Source of the DNA: an uncultured Brachyspira sp.
GTDB lineage: Bacteria > Spirochaetota > Brachyspiria > Brachyspirales > Brachyspiraceae
DNA length: 60,951 nt
Assembly (NCBI RefSeq): GCF_944393015.1
Contig: NZ_CALXYQ010000014.1
Location: 1-60,951 of the forward strand
Reading direction: 5' to 3'
Both the position numbers and the translations under genes were made by a program. Positions 8,417-18,218 of the stretch are shown piece by piece (within the stretch, counting starts at the first letter, position 1; each line of letters begins with the position of its first letter). Under the pieces are notes generated by a model. It made no database searches. It had not been told where the DNA came from and saw nothing but the letters and a program-made list of their open reading frames with translations.

Positions 8417-11176
8417 ATGAAAAAACTTATAAGAATTATATTAACATTATTGATAATACCTATATTATTATCATGCTCTCAAAAAAGAATAGTAGACAGA
8501 GAAATAGAGGCTGTTTATGATAAAAAAGATAATTCTTATACTATTACATACCCTGAATATAATAAACAGTATCCTAAATTTATAAATTTAAAATATGGAA
8601 AAAGCGTAAAAATAGAAGAAGGAATATCATTAACTTATAATATAGACTCTGACAATATACCTATACAATTAAATATAGAAGTAGAAGAAAATGATATAAT
8701 AAAAAAACTTTCTATAGAAAATCCATTAGTTAATAGAAATATAAATCTCACATTGTACGCTACAAATTTCACTCCCCCATTAGAAAAGGATAAATTAGAT
8801 AAATTATCTGTAAGCATAGAAACTGTTGGAAATGTTGATACAAAAGATAAAGTAAAAATTGCCATAAATCAATATGATGATAAAAGAAAAACAAGAGAAA
8901 ATATAGCATTAATACTTCCCGAAAGCGGACATATAGCAAAGAGTAATCCTCCTTTCGTTATGATAAATAAAAGAACAACTCTTACTAGAATATCAATATC
9001 TAAAGAGCTTTCATTTACAACACGTTATGAATATACATTAAGAAATAATAGTTTCTTCTCTATAACTAATACATTAGAAAACGGAAAATGGTATATAGCA
9101 TTCGATGAAAACGGAGATACAAATTTAAGAAAAATTTATCATTTCTTTATAGATGACAGCAGTACAAAAATTATACCTATAACAAATAAAACTTTTAATA
9201 TACCAAGACCTTTTGTATTTATAGATAAACAGACATTTGAAGTTTTATATAATTTATTATACAGAGCAACAAGACTTCAGCCTTCTGTACTTTTAAGAAA
9301 TATAAATGCATTCAAATCATATACCTCAGCAAATATGGGTAAATGGTCTGTTAACAACATAGCATATTCATCAACTGATGATACTAATAAATTATACTTT
9401 GAAAATCTGCCTTCTCATACAATGGTTATGTCTTTAAAAGCTGCTTTTGAACCTAATAATAATTTATTAAAATACGAAATAAAGCAGATGATAAGGGATA
9501 TAGTAAATTTAGATGAAACAAAAATAGAAAATTATAATGTTATAGATGCAGTTAATATATTGGCTAATTCTTTGCTTATGCCATTTGATTTGATGTATGA
9601 TGAGTTTTCTCCTGAAGAAATAGTTTTAATGAAGCAGGAATTTATAAAATACGGAGAAACACTCTATAATTATATAGTAGAAAATCCTTCAGAATACAGA
9701 AATAAAAACACAATCAAATATGTTACAACATTAGGATTAATAGCTATCAACATGCTTAATGAAAATGTTAATCAGGATCAAATTAGAAATTGGCATTATT
9801 TTTCTATGAATTATATAAACAGCATGGTATTTTCTATGTTTGAAAGTGACGGAAGTTTTAAATCTTCAATAAGCGAAGCATTTGATACTATTATGCCTAT
9901 ACTAACTTATGCATTATCATTAAAAAATGTAGGTATATTTGATGCTTTCACTTTAGAATCATTTAGAAATATAGGAAAATATTTATCAATAGTAGGATAT
10001 CCTTCAGGCTACACATTGCCTATAGGATATACAGGAATATATAATAGAAGCAAATTAAGATTTGATACAGGTGCTAGAAATGCAGTTATGGAACTTTTAA
10101 GTAAAATGTGTGCTAATCCATTATATAAAAATTATGCTGTATTTGCACAAAGCGAATCTGCTGATATAAGATATCTTCCTTATGCATTAATGTGGAATAA
10201 TTACTATCTTAAAGATAATGTTAATTCTACTGTTGATTTTCAATTTGAAACTTTGCTTTTGAAAAAAATACAAACTGCTATTTATAATGAAAATATAAAA
10301 GCTCTAAATGCTCCTTATTTGGCAGTATATGCAAAAGGAAGAAATGCAGATGAATCTTTCGGGCTTAATCATAATGACAGAATGAGCTTCATATATTACA
10401 ATTACGGAGATTCTATAATAGATGAATTAGGATACAATTTCGATTCTAATAATTATACTATTTTCAAAGACGCTGATTTTCATAATAGTATATCAATAGA
10501 TGCAGACAAAATAGAAGAAAATATGGGCAGTTATTCATATATAGAAAACATCACTAATTATTATAAAATGTTCTATGCTCATGCTAAAGCAAATCAAAGA
10601 TATACATATCCAGTCAATCTTAAAAACTATGATAGAAGATTTTACTATTTAAAACCTAATATTTTGATAATAAAAGAAGATATCGAAGCATTGCCTGATA
10701 TAACAAAAGAATATCATGTTTACGGATATAAATATAAATGGAATGTAAATTCAAAACTTCCAATAACTTTTGATAATGCATCTAATAAATTCATTATAGA
10801 CGGAGCTTACTCTTACACATATATACAAATACTTTCATCAAATGAATTAGAATATAATGTTATTCAAACTAATATAGGTCAAAATAAATTATATACAGCA
10901 CAAGTATCAACTAGAGAAAATGTAAAGAAATTTGAACCTTGGATAATAGTAAGCACAATGCCGAAAAATAATGTTCCTATTGGTATGAGAAGAAATATTT
11001 TAAATCCAAATATAAATGTAGGTAATTTCACAAGTACAAATTTGAACTTTATCGCCGGAAATAAACAATATTATATAAATATAGAAGATTATATAAATAC
11101 TTCAGATAATACAAATAAAATAAACAATATACTATATACAGAAAATAGGGAAAGTGTTATAATAAGTTCAGATTAA
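8417..11176 (+). CDS. Large lipoprotein, possible polysaccharide-lyase-like fold
   Basis: This 919-aa exported protein has a signal peptide ending in the lipobox LLSC with the lipid-bearing Cys at residue 20. The middle is helix-rich. The C-terminal third contains FGLNHNDRMSFIYYNYGD and a beta-rich part with DRRFYYLKPNILIIKED, reminiscent of the layout of heparinase/chondroitin-type lyases. I cannot point to a full catalytic set, so this is only a suggestion. It starts 28 nt after the coiled-coil gene and ends 27 nt before the first NagB-like gene. With the amino-sugar genes downstream, a role in binding or cutting host glycans would be coherent, but it is unproven. Confidence 0.7.
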   Translation: MKKLIRIILTLLIIPILLSCSQKRIVDREIEAVYDKKDNSYTITYPEYNKQYPKFINLKYGKSVKIEEGISLTYNIDSDNIPIQLNIEVEENDIIKKLSIENPLVNRNINLTLYATNFTPPLEKDKLDKLSVSIETVGNVDTKDKVKIAINQYDDKRKTRENIALILPESGHIAKSNPPFVMINKRTTLTRISISKELSFTTRYEYTLRNNSFFSITNTLENGKWYIAFDENGDTNLRKIYHFFIDDSSTKIIPITNKTFNIPRPFVFIDKQTFEVLYNLLYRATRLQPSVLLRNINAFKSYTSANMGKWSVNNIAYSSTDDTNKLYFENLPSHTMVMSLKAAFEPNNNLLKYEIKQMIRDIVNLDETKIENYNVIDAVNILANSLLMPFDLMYDEFSPEEIVLMKQEFIKYGETLYNYIVENPSEYRNKNTIKYVTTLGLIAINMLNENVNQDQIRNWHYFSMNYINSMVFSMFESDGSFKSSISEAFDTIMPILTYALSLKNVGIFDAFTLESFRNIGKYLSIVGYPSGYTLPIGYTGIYNRSKLRFDTGARNAVMELLSKMCANPLYKNYAVFAQSESADIRYLPYALMWNNYYLKDNVNSTVDFQFETLLLKKIQTAIYNENIKALNAPYLAVYAKGRNADESFGLNHNDRMSFIYYNYGDSIIDELGYNFDSNNYTIFKDADFHNSISIDADKIEENMGSYSYIENITNYYKMFYAHAKANQRYTYPVNLKNYDRRFYYLKPNILIIKEDIEALPDITKEYHVYGYKYKWNVNSKLPITFDNASNKFIIDGAYSYTYIQILSSNELEYNVIQTNIGQNKLYTAQVSTRENVKKFEPWIIVSTMPKNNVPIGMRRNILNPNINVGNFTSTNLNFIAGNKQYYINIEDYINTSDNTNKINNILYTENRESVIISSD

Positions 11177-11203
11177 TTTTAATTAATTATAAAGGACTTA
11201 TTA

Positions 11204-11977
11204 ATGAATATATATATAGCTGATTCATATCGAGATTATACCGTATTCACAGCAAAACATATTCTAAATTTCTTAGAAAAGAAACAGGAAAAAAAAGAAA
11301 AACTTTATATTTCTGTTTCCAGCCAAGATGATACTAAAGATATCTATAAAGAAATAGTAGAAAATGTTAAAAACTATAAAATTAATTTCAAAAATATATT
11401 TATATTTCAGCAGTCGGAATATATAGGTTTAGCTCCTACAGATAAAAACAGTAAAGCGTATTTTTTACGAGAAAATCTGCTTTCAAAAATAGATATACCT
11501 GAAGAAAATGTATTTTTATTTGATGGAAGCGGTGATGAATCTCAAATGGATAAACAGCTTGAAATAATAAACAAAATAGGAAGATTCGATGTTATATGGT
11601 ATTCGCTTACAGCTGATTCTACTTCTGCAGGAAATGAAAGAATGTCATCATTATCTTCATTATTTAGAATAAAGACTCTAAGCGAACACTCTATAAGTGA
11701 AATTAAAAATAAATTTGAAGATGAAAGCAAAGTACCTACTACCGTATTTAGTATGGGTATGGGATTTATAGATATGGTTGATACTGTACTATTAACATCA
11801 TCTGGAATAGATAATTCATGTTCTTTAAGAGATTGTTTGGAACATGGAATAAGTAATTCTTCACCTTTAAGCAAATTACAAAAACATAGTGATGTTACGG
11901 TAATAGCTGATTATGAATCATCTTTAAGGTTATCAAGTCAAACCGTATTTATGAAGATAGAAAAAAATATAAAATAA
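11204..11977 (+). CDS. NagB-like protein lacking catalytic residues
   Basis: This 257-aa protein has the glucosamine-6-phosphate isomerase/deaminase fold. It starts with NIYIADSYRDYT and retains SEYIGL, IDIPEENVFLFDG and SLFRIKTL at the expected positions. Compared with E. coli NagB, the general base Asp72 is Ser71 and the catalytic His143 is Thr140, while Asp138 and Glu145 remain. It is therefore probably not a deaminase and may be regulatory or structural. The AAAGGA ribosome binding site is good. Another degenerate NagB domain, fused to NagA, starts 14 nt downstream, so the two may form a complex. Confidence 0.8.
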   Translation: MNIYIADSYRDYTVFTAKHILNFLEKKQEKKEKLYISVSSQDDTKDIYKEIVENVKNYKINFKNIFIFQQSEYIGLAPTDKNSKAYFLRENLLSKIDIPEENVFLFDGSGDESQMDKQLEIINKIGRFDVIWYSLTADSTSAGNERMSSLSSLFRIKTLSEHSISEIKNKFEDESKVPTTVFSMGMGFIDMVDTVLLTSSGIDNSCSLRDCLEHGISNSSPLSKLQKHSDVTVIADYESSLRLSSQTVFMKIEKNIK

Positions 11978-11990
11978 AAGGAGAATATAC

Positions 11991-13955
11991 ATGAGAATCA
12001 TTATTACAAATGAAAGCGTTTATGAATGGGCTGCTTATTATACTGTTAAATGTATATTAGACTATTCAGATCAAGACAAGCCCTTTGTGTTATCTTTTCC
12101 TTTAAGATATGTCAATAAATCATATTATCAAAAATTATTATCTTTCTACAATGATAATATAGTATCTTTCAAAAATATTCATATAGTTTCATCTGGTGAA
12201 TATATAGATTCAAATATATCGCAAAAATATTTAGAAGATAATTTTTTAAAATTTATAGATATACCTAAAGAAAATGTACATTTATTTGACAGTAATGTAG
12301 CAAATAGAAAAGAAGAAGCTAAAAGAATGGCTAATTTAATAAAAGAATTAGGTAATATAACTTTATTAATAGATAATTTAGCCGAAGATGGAAGTTTCTT
12401 ACTTAATACTCCAAGTTCATCATTAGAGGGAAGCGTTAGAGATAAAAAGATAAGCGAAATAATAAGAAGCTATGAATCCAAAAAATTCAATATGCCTATA
12501 GAAATGTTCCCAAGAGAAGGTTTTACATTAGGATTTGAGGAAGCATTTAATGCAAAATATGTACTTGTTATGGCGAATGGATATGATGTTTCTGATGCTT
12601 TGGCTCATTGTGTTGAAGGGGCTATAAGTCAATTCTACCCTACTTCTGTACTTCAAGAACATAAAAAACTTATAATAGTTGCCGATGAAGAATCAAGCAG
12701 CGATTTAAAAGTAAAGACTTATAAATATGCTAAGAGTTTGGAAAGTAAAAGTTTACATCCTAAAGAACTTATTAAAGGACTTTATAAATCTTATTATGCT
12801 CTTACAAACATTAAAATATTTGACGGTGAAAAGTTTATAGACGGACATTGTATAGTTATAGAAAATAATGTCATAAAAAGCGTAGAAAAAGAAATTGATG
12901 TTGATGCTGTTATTACAAGAATAGATTTAGGAGGAAAGATAGTAGCTCCTGGATATATAGACTTGCAGGTTAATGGTATAGGAGGATATGATATCAATGC
13001 TGATCCTTCTGTAGCAACATTAAAAAATATGAATGAAGTTTGCCAAAGATACGGCTGTACTTCGTATTTACCTACTGTAATTACAAACGGCGATGACTAT
13101 ATGTTAAAAATCATAGACTTGTTTAACAGTATAGAAGATTTATCAGTAATAGGCGTATTAGGAATACATTTTGAAGGCCCTTATATATCACATGAAAAAA
13201 GAGGTATTCATAATGATAAATTTATAAGAGAACCTAATATGGAAATGATAGATAAAATCAATGCATCAAAATGTGTAATGGTAACAGTAGCACCTGAAAT
13301 GGTTGACGGTGAAGTTATAGAAGAATTCGCTATGGCAGGAAAGGTTGTATCAGTAGGACATACTAACGGCACTTATGCAGAAATAAAAGAAAAAATACCT
13401 TACGGCATAACTTTTGCAACTCACTTATTCAATGCTATGCGTCCTTGGGGTTCAAGAGAGCCGGGTGCTGTTGGTGCTGTACTTGAAACAAAAGACATGT
13501 ATGCAGGTTTAATATGTGACGGTGTACATTGTGATTTTGCTTCAGTAGAACTTGCATACAAATTAAAAACAGGTCATATATGTATAGTAACTGATGCTAT
13601 AGCTCCTGCTGCTGCTCCGGAAATAAAAGAATATATTTGGGCCGGTAAAAAAATACATAGAGATGGAAACAGACTTATAGATGATAACGGTACTTTAGGA
13701 GGTTCATCTATAACTATGAGTCAGTCTGTAAGAAATGTGGTTAATGAAGTTGGTGCTACAGTAGAAGAGGCTTTAAAAATGGCTTCACTCTACCCTGCTC
13801 AGGTTATGGGCATAGATGATAAATACGGCAGAATCAAAGAAGGTTATATTGCTGATTTAGTTATATTAGATGAAAAGTTAGTAGTAAAAGGCGTTGTATT
13901 CAAAGGAAATTACAAAGAATACGATTATGACCATGAATGGGTAACTCATGCTTAA
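11991..13955 (+). CDS. nagA: Degenerate NagB domain fused to N-acetylglucosamine-6-phosphate deacetylase
   Basis: This 654-aa protein has two parts. Residues 1-255 are NagB-like but with Gly69 for the general base Asp, Ser135 for the catalytic His and Thr140 for the Glu. Residues from about 268 on are a full amidohydrolase-type NagA. It shows the metal-site Glu in GIHFEGPYIS, the His in VSVGHTNGTY, the His in ATHLFNAMRPWG, and the catalytic Asp in IVTDAIAPA. The NagA half removes acetate from GlcNAc-6-phosphate in the cytoplasm. A genuine NagB to finish the pathway is not visible here. The AAAGGAG ribosome binding site is strong and 14 nt separate it from the preceding NagB-like gene. Confidence 0.93.
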   Translation: MRIIITNESVYEWAAYYTVKCILDYSDQDKPFVLSFPLRYVNKSYYQKLLSFYNDNIVSFKNIHIVSSGEYIDSNISQKYLEDNFLKFIDIPKENVHLFDSNVANRKEEAKRMANLIKELGNITLLIDNLAEDGSFLLNTPSSSLEGSVRDKKISEIIRSYESKKFNMPIEMFPREGFTLGFEEAFNAKYVLVMANGYDVSDALAHCVEGAISQFYPTSVLQEHKKLIIVADEESSSDLKVKTYKYAKSLESKSLHPKELIKGLYKSYYALTNIKIFDGEKFIDGHCIVIENNVIKSVEKEIDVDAVITRIDLGGKIVAPGYIDLQVNGIGGYDINADPSVATLKNMNEVCQRYGCTSYLPTVITNGDDYMLKIIDLFNSIEDLSVIGVLGIHFEGPYISHEKRGIHNDKFIREPNMEMIDKINASKCVMVTVAPEMVDGEVIEEFAMAGKVVSVGHTNGTYAEIKEKIPYGITFATHLFNAMRPWGSREPGAVGAVLETKDMYAGLICDGVHCDFASVELAYKLKTGHICIVTDAIAPAAAPEIKEYIWAGKKIHRDGNRLIDDNGTLGGSSITMSQSVRNVVNEVGATVEEALKMASLYPAQVMGIDDKYGRIKEGYIADLVILDEKLVVKGVVFKGNYKEYDYDHEWVTHA

Positions 13956-13982
13956 ACTATAAAGTTTCAATGCATTAAATAA

Positions 13983-14020
13983 ATAAGGCTTTGCTTAATT
14001 TTTTAAGTAAAGCCTTTTTT
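13983..14020. terminator. Bidirectional terminator between nagA and the restriction gene
   Basis: A stem of AAGGCTTTGCTTA and TAAGTAAAGCCTT is followed by a T run. It lies between two convergent genes and can serve both. Confidence 0.85.
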
Positions 14021-14022
14021 AT

Positions 14023-17000
14023 TTACAAAAAATTAATACCTGAAATTTCATTTTCTAAATTCAATGATTTATCTAAAATCTGTATAATCTTCTGAAAATA
14101 AGAGTAATCAATATCTTCACCCTTATGAGATTTTAAATATTTATCTAATACCTGATATCCTCCGATTTTATAGAGCCAAACTTCTTTTGATACATTATCA
14201 AAATATAGACTTTTATTAATAAATAATCTTTTTTCTTTTTCATTATAAATAGGCTTTTCTATTTTGTTATTCTTATCATCTTTATATAATCCCTCACCCA
14301 CATCATTATTTAAATTATTATCTTTCATTAGATGAAGATTGTATAATTGAGTACCTAACTCACTTAATTTTATAAATATATCTTTGGAATCAGTAAAAGG
14401 AATTTTAGGGAAATCAATTTTTAGAAAGCCTATATATTTAGTTCTGTAAGTTTTATGAAACAGCACAGCATAAATATATCCTAATACATCTTCAGGCGAG
14501 AAATGGGAGCTATATTTTTTATCAATGAAATTTCTAAAATTAACAGTAAAATTTTCTATCTTGTCTGAATTTTCAAATGGATTTTCTTCATACTGCTCAA
14601 ATAAATCTCCAACATTATAATTTTCAGCCTGAATAGCTTTTTTAGCACTAGGGGTATTGTATAAATATAGAGGAAAAATATAACTTCCAGAACCTACAAG
14701 ATGTAAATCAATTAAATTATTAGAAATAAAAATATTTGATATTTCTTTTAATTTTGTACCTCTATCACATATGACTCCTATATTATTATCATCTTTTAAA
14801 AAATGTTCCATAATATCTTTTCTTGCCCTTTCTATTTTATCCGTATCATAATAAACAAACCTTTTATCAAAAGGACGATAATTAATAATTTCTACAAAAG
14901 AACTATCAAATTCATTATAATAATTTTTAACTTGTTCTTTCAATTTATCTTCACTCAAACCTATTAACACAGAATCTTTTGATGTTACTATACCAACATT
15001 ATAAATTCTAAAAATATCTTTTATACTATAAAATTTATCATATTCTTCTCGTAAATTTTCATCTTGTTTTACAAATAAAAAGAAAGGCTCTTTATAATTT
15101 AATTCTTTCCATTCTATACTTTTGATGTTCTTATCAAGAAGAAAATCATATTTATATTCTCTTTTACCATACAAATCATAATAGTATACATTAGCATAAT
15201 CACCGCCATATTTATAATATGAAGGATTTAATTTTCTATCTTCAAGTTTTTTATCTTTTATTTTTTGACTATGCTTTACAAATATATTTATGCTCACGCC
15301 CTGCATTATGTCAAATACATTTTCATCTTTGCTGCCGTCTGGACATACTTCTTTTTTTCTTGTATCTCCATGCAAATTTACAATATATATTTCATCAAAA
15401 CTTTTTAATAAACTGTAACGCATACCTCTAAAAGTAGGATTATCCAAAAATGAATTATTGGAAATAAAACCAAATATTCCTCCGCCATTTTGATTATCTA
15501 TTTTCTGCTGTGCAAACCTTATAAACTTCACATAATCATCAAGAAGCCATTTAGGATTTTTTTCTTTTTCTATTTTGCCGTTTCTTGTTATAGCTAAAGG
15601 CTTTTCTTCTAAACCGTCTTTATATTCTTTTCTTACTTCTTCCTCAAATATGCCTTTATTGGCACTTGCTCCGCTATATGGCGGATTGCCTGTTATTATG
15701 AGAATCTCTTTTTCTTTTGTTTTCTGTGCGAGATTCATCTCTTCATTAAGTTCTTCAAATATATTATTTTTTTCTTTGCCTTCATCTAAATGTATATTTT
15801 CTAAAGTGTTGGTTAAAAATATATTTAATCTTTCATCATCTTGTAAACTATAATCAAATTCTTCTTTAAGTGTTTGAGATATTTTAAGATGTGCTATTGT
15901 ATATGGGGCTATCATAAACTCAAAGCCGTAAAATTTATTAATTAATTCTTTAGGGTTATATTTAACAGAGTTTTTTTGATAATAAGATAAAGCCTTTCTA
16001 AAAGAATCAAGTAAAAATGTACCTGTGCCTGTAGCAAAATCTAAAAGAGTTATATTAGTTTCTTTTTCTAATGCATCGCCTAAACCTTTATTTTTATGAA
16101 AATAATCTTTTAAAACTATATCTATAGAATCAATAATAAAATTAACCACACTTTGAGGAGTATAATAAACGCCTCTTAATTCTCTAAGCTCTGGATTATA
16201 TTTATACAAAAAAGTTTCATAAAAATGCATATAAGGGTCTTTCTGCACTGCTGTATTATCATATTTATTTAATTCTTCTACAATAGAAACAATATTTATA
16301 TGATTTGTAATATTTATTATTTCATTCAAAAGCCATTCTATAGTTTTTAAATCATTAGTATTTAATTCTTCCAAATCTTGAAGAAATTTACTCATTGCTC
16401 TTATTAATGGAAAAGATTTCGGTATAAACTTAGTTACATTATATAAATCTATTTTTTCATTTGTATTAAGTCTGGCTAAGAATAAACTATAAGTAAGAGT
16501 CTGGGCAAAGTTATCGCAAAAGTCGGCAAAATCTATATGCGAATAAATTGTAGTTTTAAATATATGATATAAACGTTCTATCTGATTATTATTTTCAAGT
16601 TCATATAAATCATCTCTCAATATTCTAGTACGCATAGCTAAAGCATCAGCAAACTCTAAAGCTGTATTTATAGGTTTAGGCTCTCTTGAGAAAAATATTT
16701 TAAATATATCTAAAAGTTTTGTGCCTGCATCATCTAGTTTAATTTTTTTATAATTTTTAATCTCGCTTAATTCGCATATTATCACTTCATCAATAATATT
16801 ACAATTTTCATCAATTAATATAAATCTCAAATAATCTGTAAGTATAATATTATCACTTAAAAGTAAATATTTTTTTATCTGATCACTTTTAATAATTTCA
16901 TCAAGATTAGCATTCACTCTTTTATTTTCTATATACCCCAAAACAAGAGAATCAATAGTGATTAAAAAATCAGGTGCTCCTCTACCCTCTTTATCATTAT

Positions 17001-17151
17001 TAGGTTCATGCTTTATATTTACTTTACTAAAATTAAGATTATTTTTTACATTATTTAATAAAATTTCTAAAGCACCCCTGTAAGTATGCTCTTTATCTTC
17101 AGTGGTAATATCTTTTATACTTTCTAAATATGCAGATAATTCTTTAATCAT
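14023..17151 (-). CDS. Type IIG restriction-modification enzyme (nuclease-methylase-specificity in one chain)
   Basis: This 1042-aa protein begins with a nuclease domain: PD at 60-61 followed by the ENK of GYIENKR at 75-77, a PD-(D/E)XK arrangement. A helical connector (about 130-330) follows. Next is an N6-adenine methyltransferase core with motif I DFATGTGTF near 365-373 and motif IV NPPY near 488. The C-terminal half (about 600-1042) is the likely target-recognition domain. Such enzymes cut and methylate as a single protein, so no partner genes are needed. None is seen: it is bounded by a convergent nagA and a divergent tRNA. Length and domain order fit type IIG. I see no long homopolymer suggesting phase variation. 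Confidence 0.88.
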   Translation of the reverse strand: MIKELSAYLESIKDITTEDKEHTYRGALEILLNNVKNNLNFSKVNIKHEPNNDKEGRGAPDFLITIDSLVLGYIENKRVNANLDEIIKSDQIKKYLLLSDNIILTDYLRFILIDENCNIIDEVIICELSEIKNYKKIKLDDAGTKLLDIFKIFFSREPKPINTALEFADALAMRTRILRDDLYELENNNQIERLYHIFKTTIYSHIDFADFCDNFAQTLTYSLFLARLNTNEKIDLYNVTKFIPKSFPLIRAMSKFLQDLEELNTNDLKTIEWLLNEIINITNHINIVSIVEELNKYDNTAVQKDPYMHFYETFLYKYNPELRELRGVYYTPQSVVNFIIDSIDIVLKDYFHKNKGLGDALEKETNITLLDFATGTGTFLLDSFRKALSYYQKNSVKYNPKELINKFYGFEFMIAPYTIAHLKISQTLKEEFDYSLQDDERLNIFLTNTLENIHLDEGKEKNNIFEELNEEMNLAQKTKEKEILIITGNPPYSGASANKGIFEEEVRKEYKDGLEEKPLAITRNGKIEKEKNPKWLLDDYVKFIRFAQQKIDNQNGGGIFGFISNNSFLDNPTFRGMRYSLLKSFDEIYIVNLHGDTRKKEVCPDGSKDENVFDIMQGVSINIFVKHSQKIKDKKLEDRKLNPSYYKYGGDYANVYYYDLYGKREYKYDFLLDKNIKSIEWKELNYKEPFFLFVKQDENLREEYDKFYSIKDIFRIYNVGIVTSKDSVLIGLSEDKLKEQVKNYYNEFDSSFVEIINYRPFDKRFVYYDTDKIERARKDIMEHFLKDDNNIGVICDRGTKLKEISNIFISNNLIDLHLVGSGSYIFPLYLYNTPSAKKAIQAENYNVGDLFEQYEENPFENSDKIENFTVNFRNFIDKKYSSHFSPEDVLGYIYAVLFHKTYRTKYIGFLKIDFPKIPFTDSKDIFIKLSELGTQLYNLHLMKDNNLNNDVGEGLYKDDKNNKIEKPIYNEKEKRLFINKSLYFDNVSKEVWLYKIGGYQVLDKYLKSHKGEDIDYSYFQKIIQILDKSLNLENEISGINFL

Positions 17152-17254
17152 AATGCCACCCCTTAATTTTATATTATAATAAAAAATATAGCATTTGTCA
17201 AAATTACATACATTATATTATTTAATAAAAAAAGCACTTTAATCAAATATAAAC

Positions 17255-17283
17255 TTGACTAAAAATCCTATATATGTTATCAT
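17255..17283 (+). promoter_or_regulatory. Promoter for tRNA-Ser and fliO
   Basis: TTGACT (17255-17260) and TATCAT (17278-17283) are separated by 17 bp. The tRNA begins 31 bp downstream of the -10 box. Confidence 0.5.
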
Positions 17284-17314
17284 AATACAACTATTGATAA
17301 AAATATATAGTTAT

Positions 17315-17400
17315 GGAGAGATGCCCGAGAGGCCGAAGGGAGCAGTTTGCTAAACTGTCGTAGGCAACCCCTACCGCGGGTTCGAATCCCGCTCTCTCCG
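17315..17400 (+). tRNA. tRNA-Ser(GCU)
   Basis: The acceptor stem GGAGAGA pairs with TCTCTCC (17393-17399), with discriminator G at 17400. The anticodon loop TTGCTAA gives anticodon GCU (codons AGU/AGC). A long variable arm (TAGG...CCTA) marks a class II serine tRNA, and the T loop is GGGTTCGAATCCC. The 3' CCA is not encoded. The fliO start codon lies only 13 nt downstream with no terminator in between. Confidence 0.97.
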
Positions 17401-17413
17401 CATCGGTTTATAT

Positions 17414-18121
17414 ATGATTAAAAAAATTTCTGTCATATTCTTAATTATTTTCAGCATAGCTCTTACTCAAGAAAATACAAATGATACTAATCTAAATAAT
17501 ACTAACAATGCAGCTGCAGTAACAGAAGAAAATACAAATAATGCACCAGAAACTAATTTTTTTAATGCCCCTATAGATAATACAAATGATGCAAATGAAC
17601 CTGCTATACTGCAAGATATTAGAAATATTCAGGACAGAGCCGAAGTAAGTAATGGCTGGATGTTTATAAGAGCTATAATTGGTTTTATAGTTACTTTGGT
17701 TGGTATATATCTTGTATTTATATATTTGAAAAATAAGTCAAAAAAAGTATCAGGATCAAGCGATATCATTAAAGTGCTTGCCACTACTCCTGTAGCTACA
17801 AACAGATATATATCTATAATAGAGATTGTTGAAGATATGTATTTAGTTTCTATTTCAGATCATAATATTAATTTATTATCGAAGATTGAAGATAAAGAAA
17901 CTAAAGATCAAATAAAAATGATGTATATCAACTCTAAAAACAATACTATAGATGACAGTTTTAAAAATATTTTTAATCAAACATTATCAGTATTCAAACA
18001 GCCTAAAATGAAAGAAAAAGATCCTTTACAAACAACTTCAGAAATTAGAGAAAGACTCCATGATTTGAATGCTGAAAATCCTACAATAAATAATAACAAT
18101 GATGATAATCAAAATAAGTAA
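17414..18121 (+). CDS. fliO: Flagellar biosynthesis protein FliO
   Basis: This 235-aa protein has an N-terminal signal segment followed by an Asn/Thr-rich periplasmic linker (about 20-75) and one transmembrane helix near 80-105. The cytoplasmic FliO domain resembles IIKVLATTPVATNRYISIIE and YLVSISDHNINLLSKI. FliO helps assemble the FliP pore of the flagellar type III export apparatus in the inner membrane. In a spirochaete this serves periplasmic flagella. No convincing Shine-Dalgarno precedes the ATG. The gene starts 13 nt after tRNA-Ser, so its mRNA probably arises by tRNA 3' processing. A hairpin terminator follows. Confidence 0.8.
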   Translation: MIKKISVIFLIIFSIALTQENTNDTNLNNTNNAAAVTEENTNNAPETNFFNAPIDNTNDANEPAILQDIRNIQDRAEVSNGWMFIRAIIGFIVTLVGIYLVFIYLKNKSKKVSGSSDIIKVLATTPVATNRYISIIEIVEDMYLVSISDHNINLLSKIEDKETKDQIKMMYINSKNNTIDDSFKNIFNQTLSVFKQPKMKEKDPLQTTSEIRERLHDLNAENPTINNNNDDNQNK

Positions 18122-18156
18122 GTAAAAAGTAAGTAAATAATAAAAAAATGCAATAA

Positions 18157-18195
18157 AAAAAGGATAGCCAATTAAATAGCTTATCCTTTTTATTT
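18157..18195 (+). terminator. Terminator after fliO
   Basis: A hairpin of AAAGGATAGC and GCTTATCCTTT with one bulge is followed by T-rich sequence. It lies between convergent genes and may act in both directions. Confidence 0.75.
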
Positions 18196-18218
18196 TATAT
18201 TAATTAATTATTATATTA

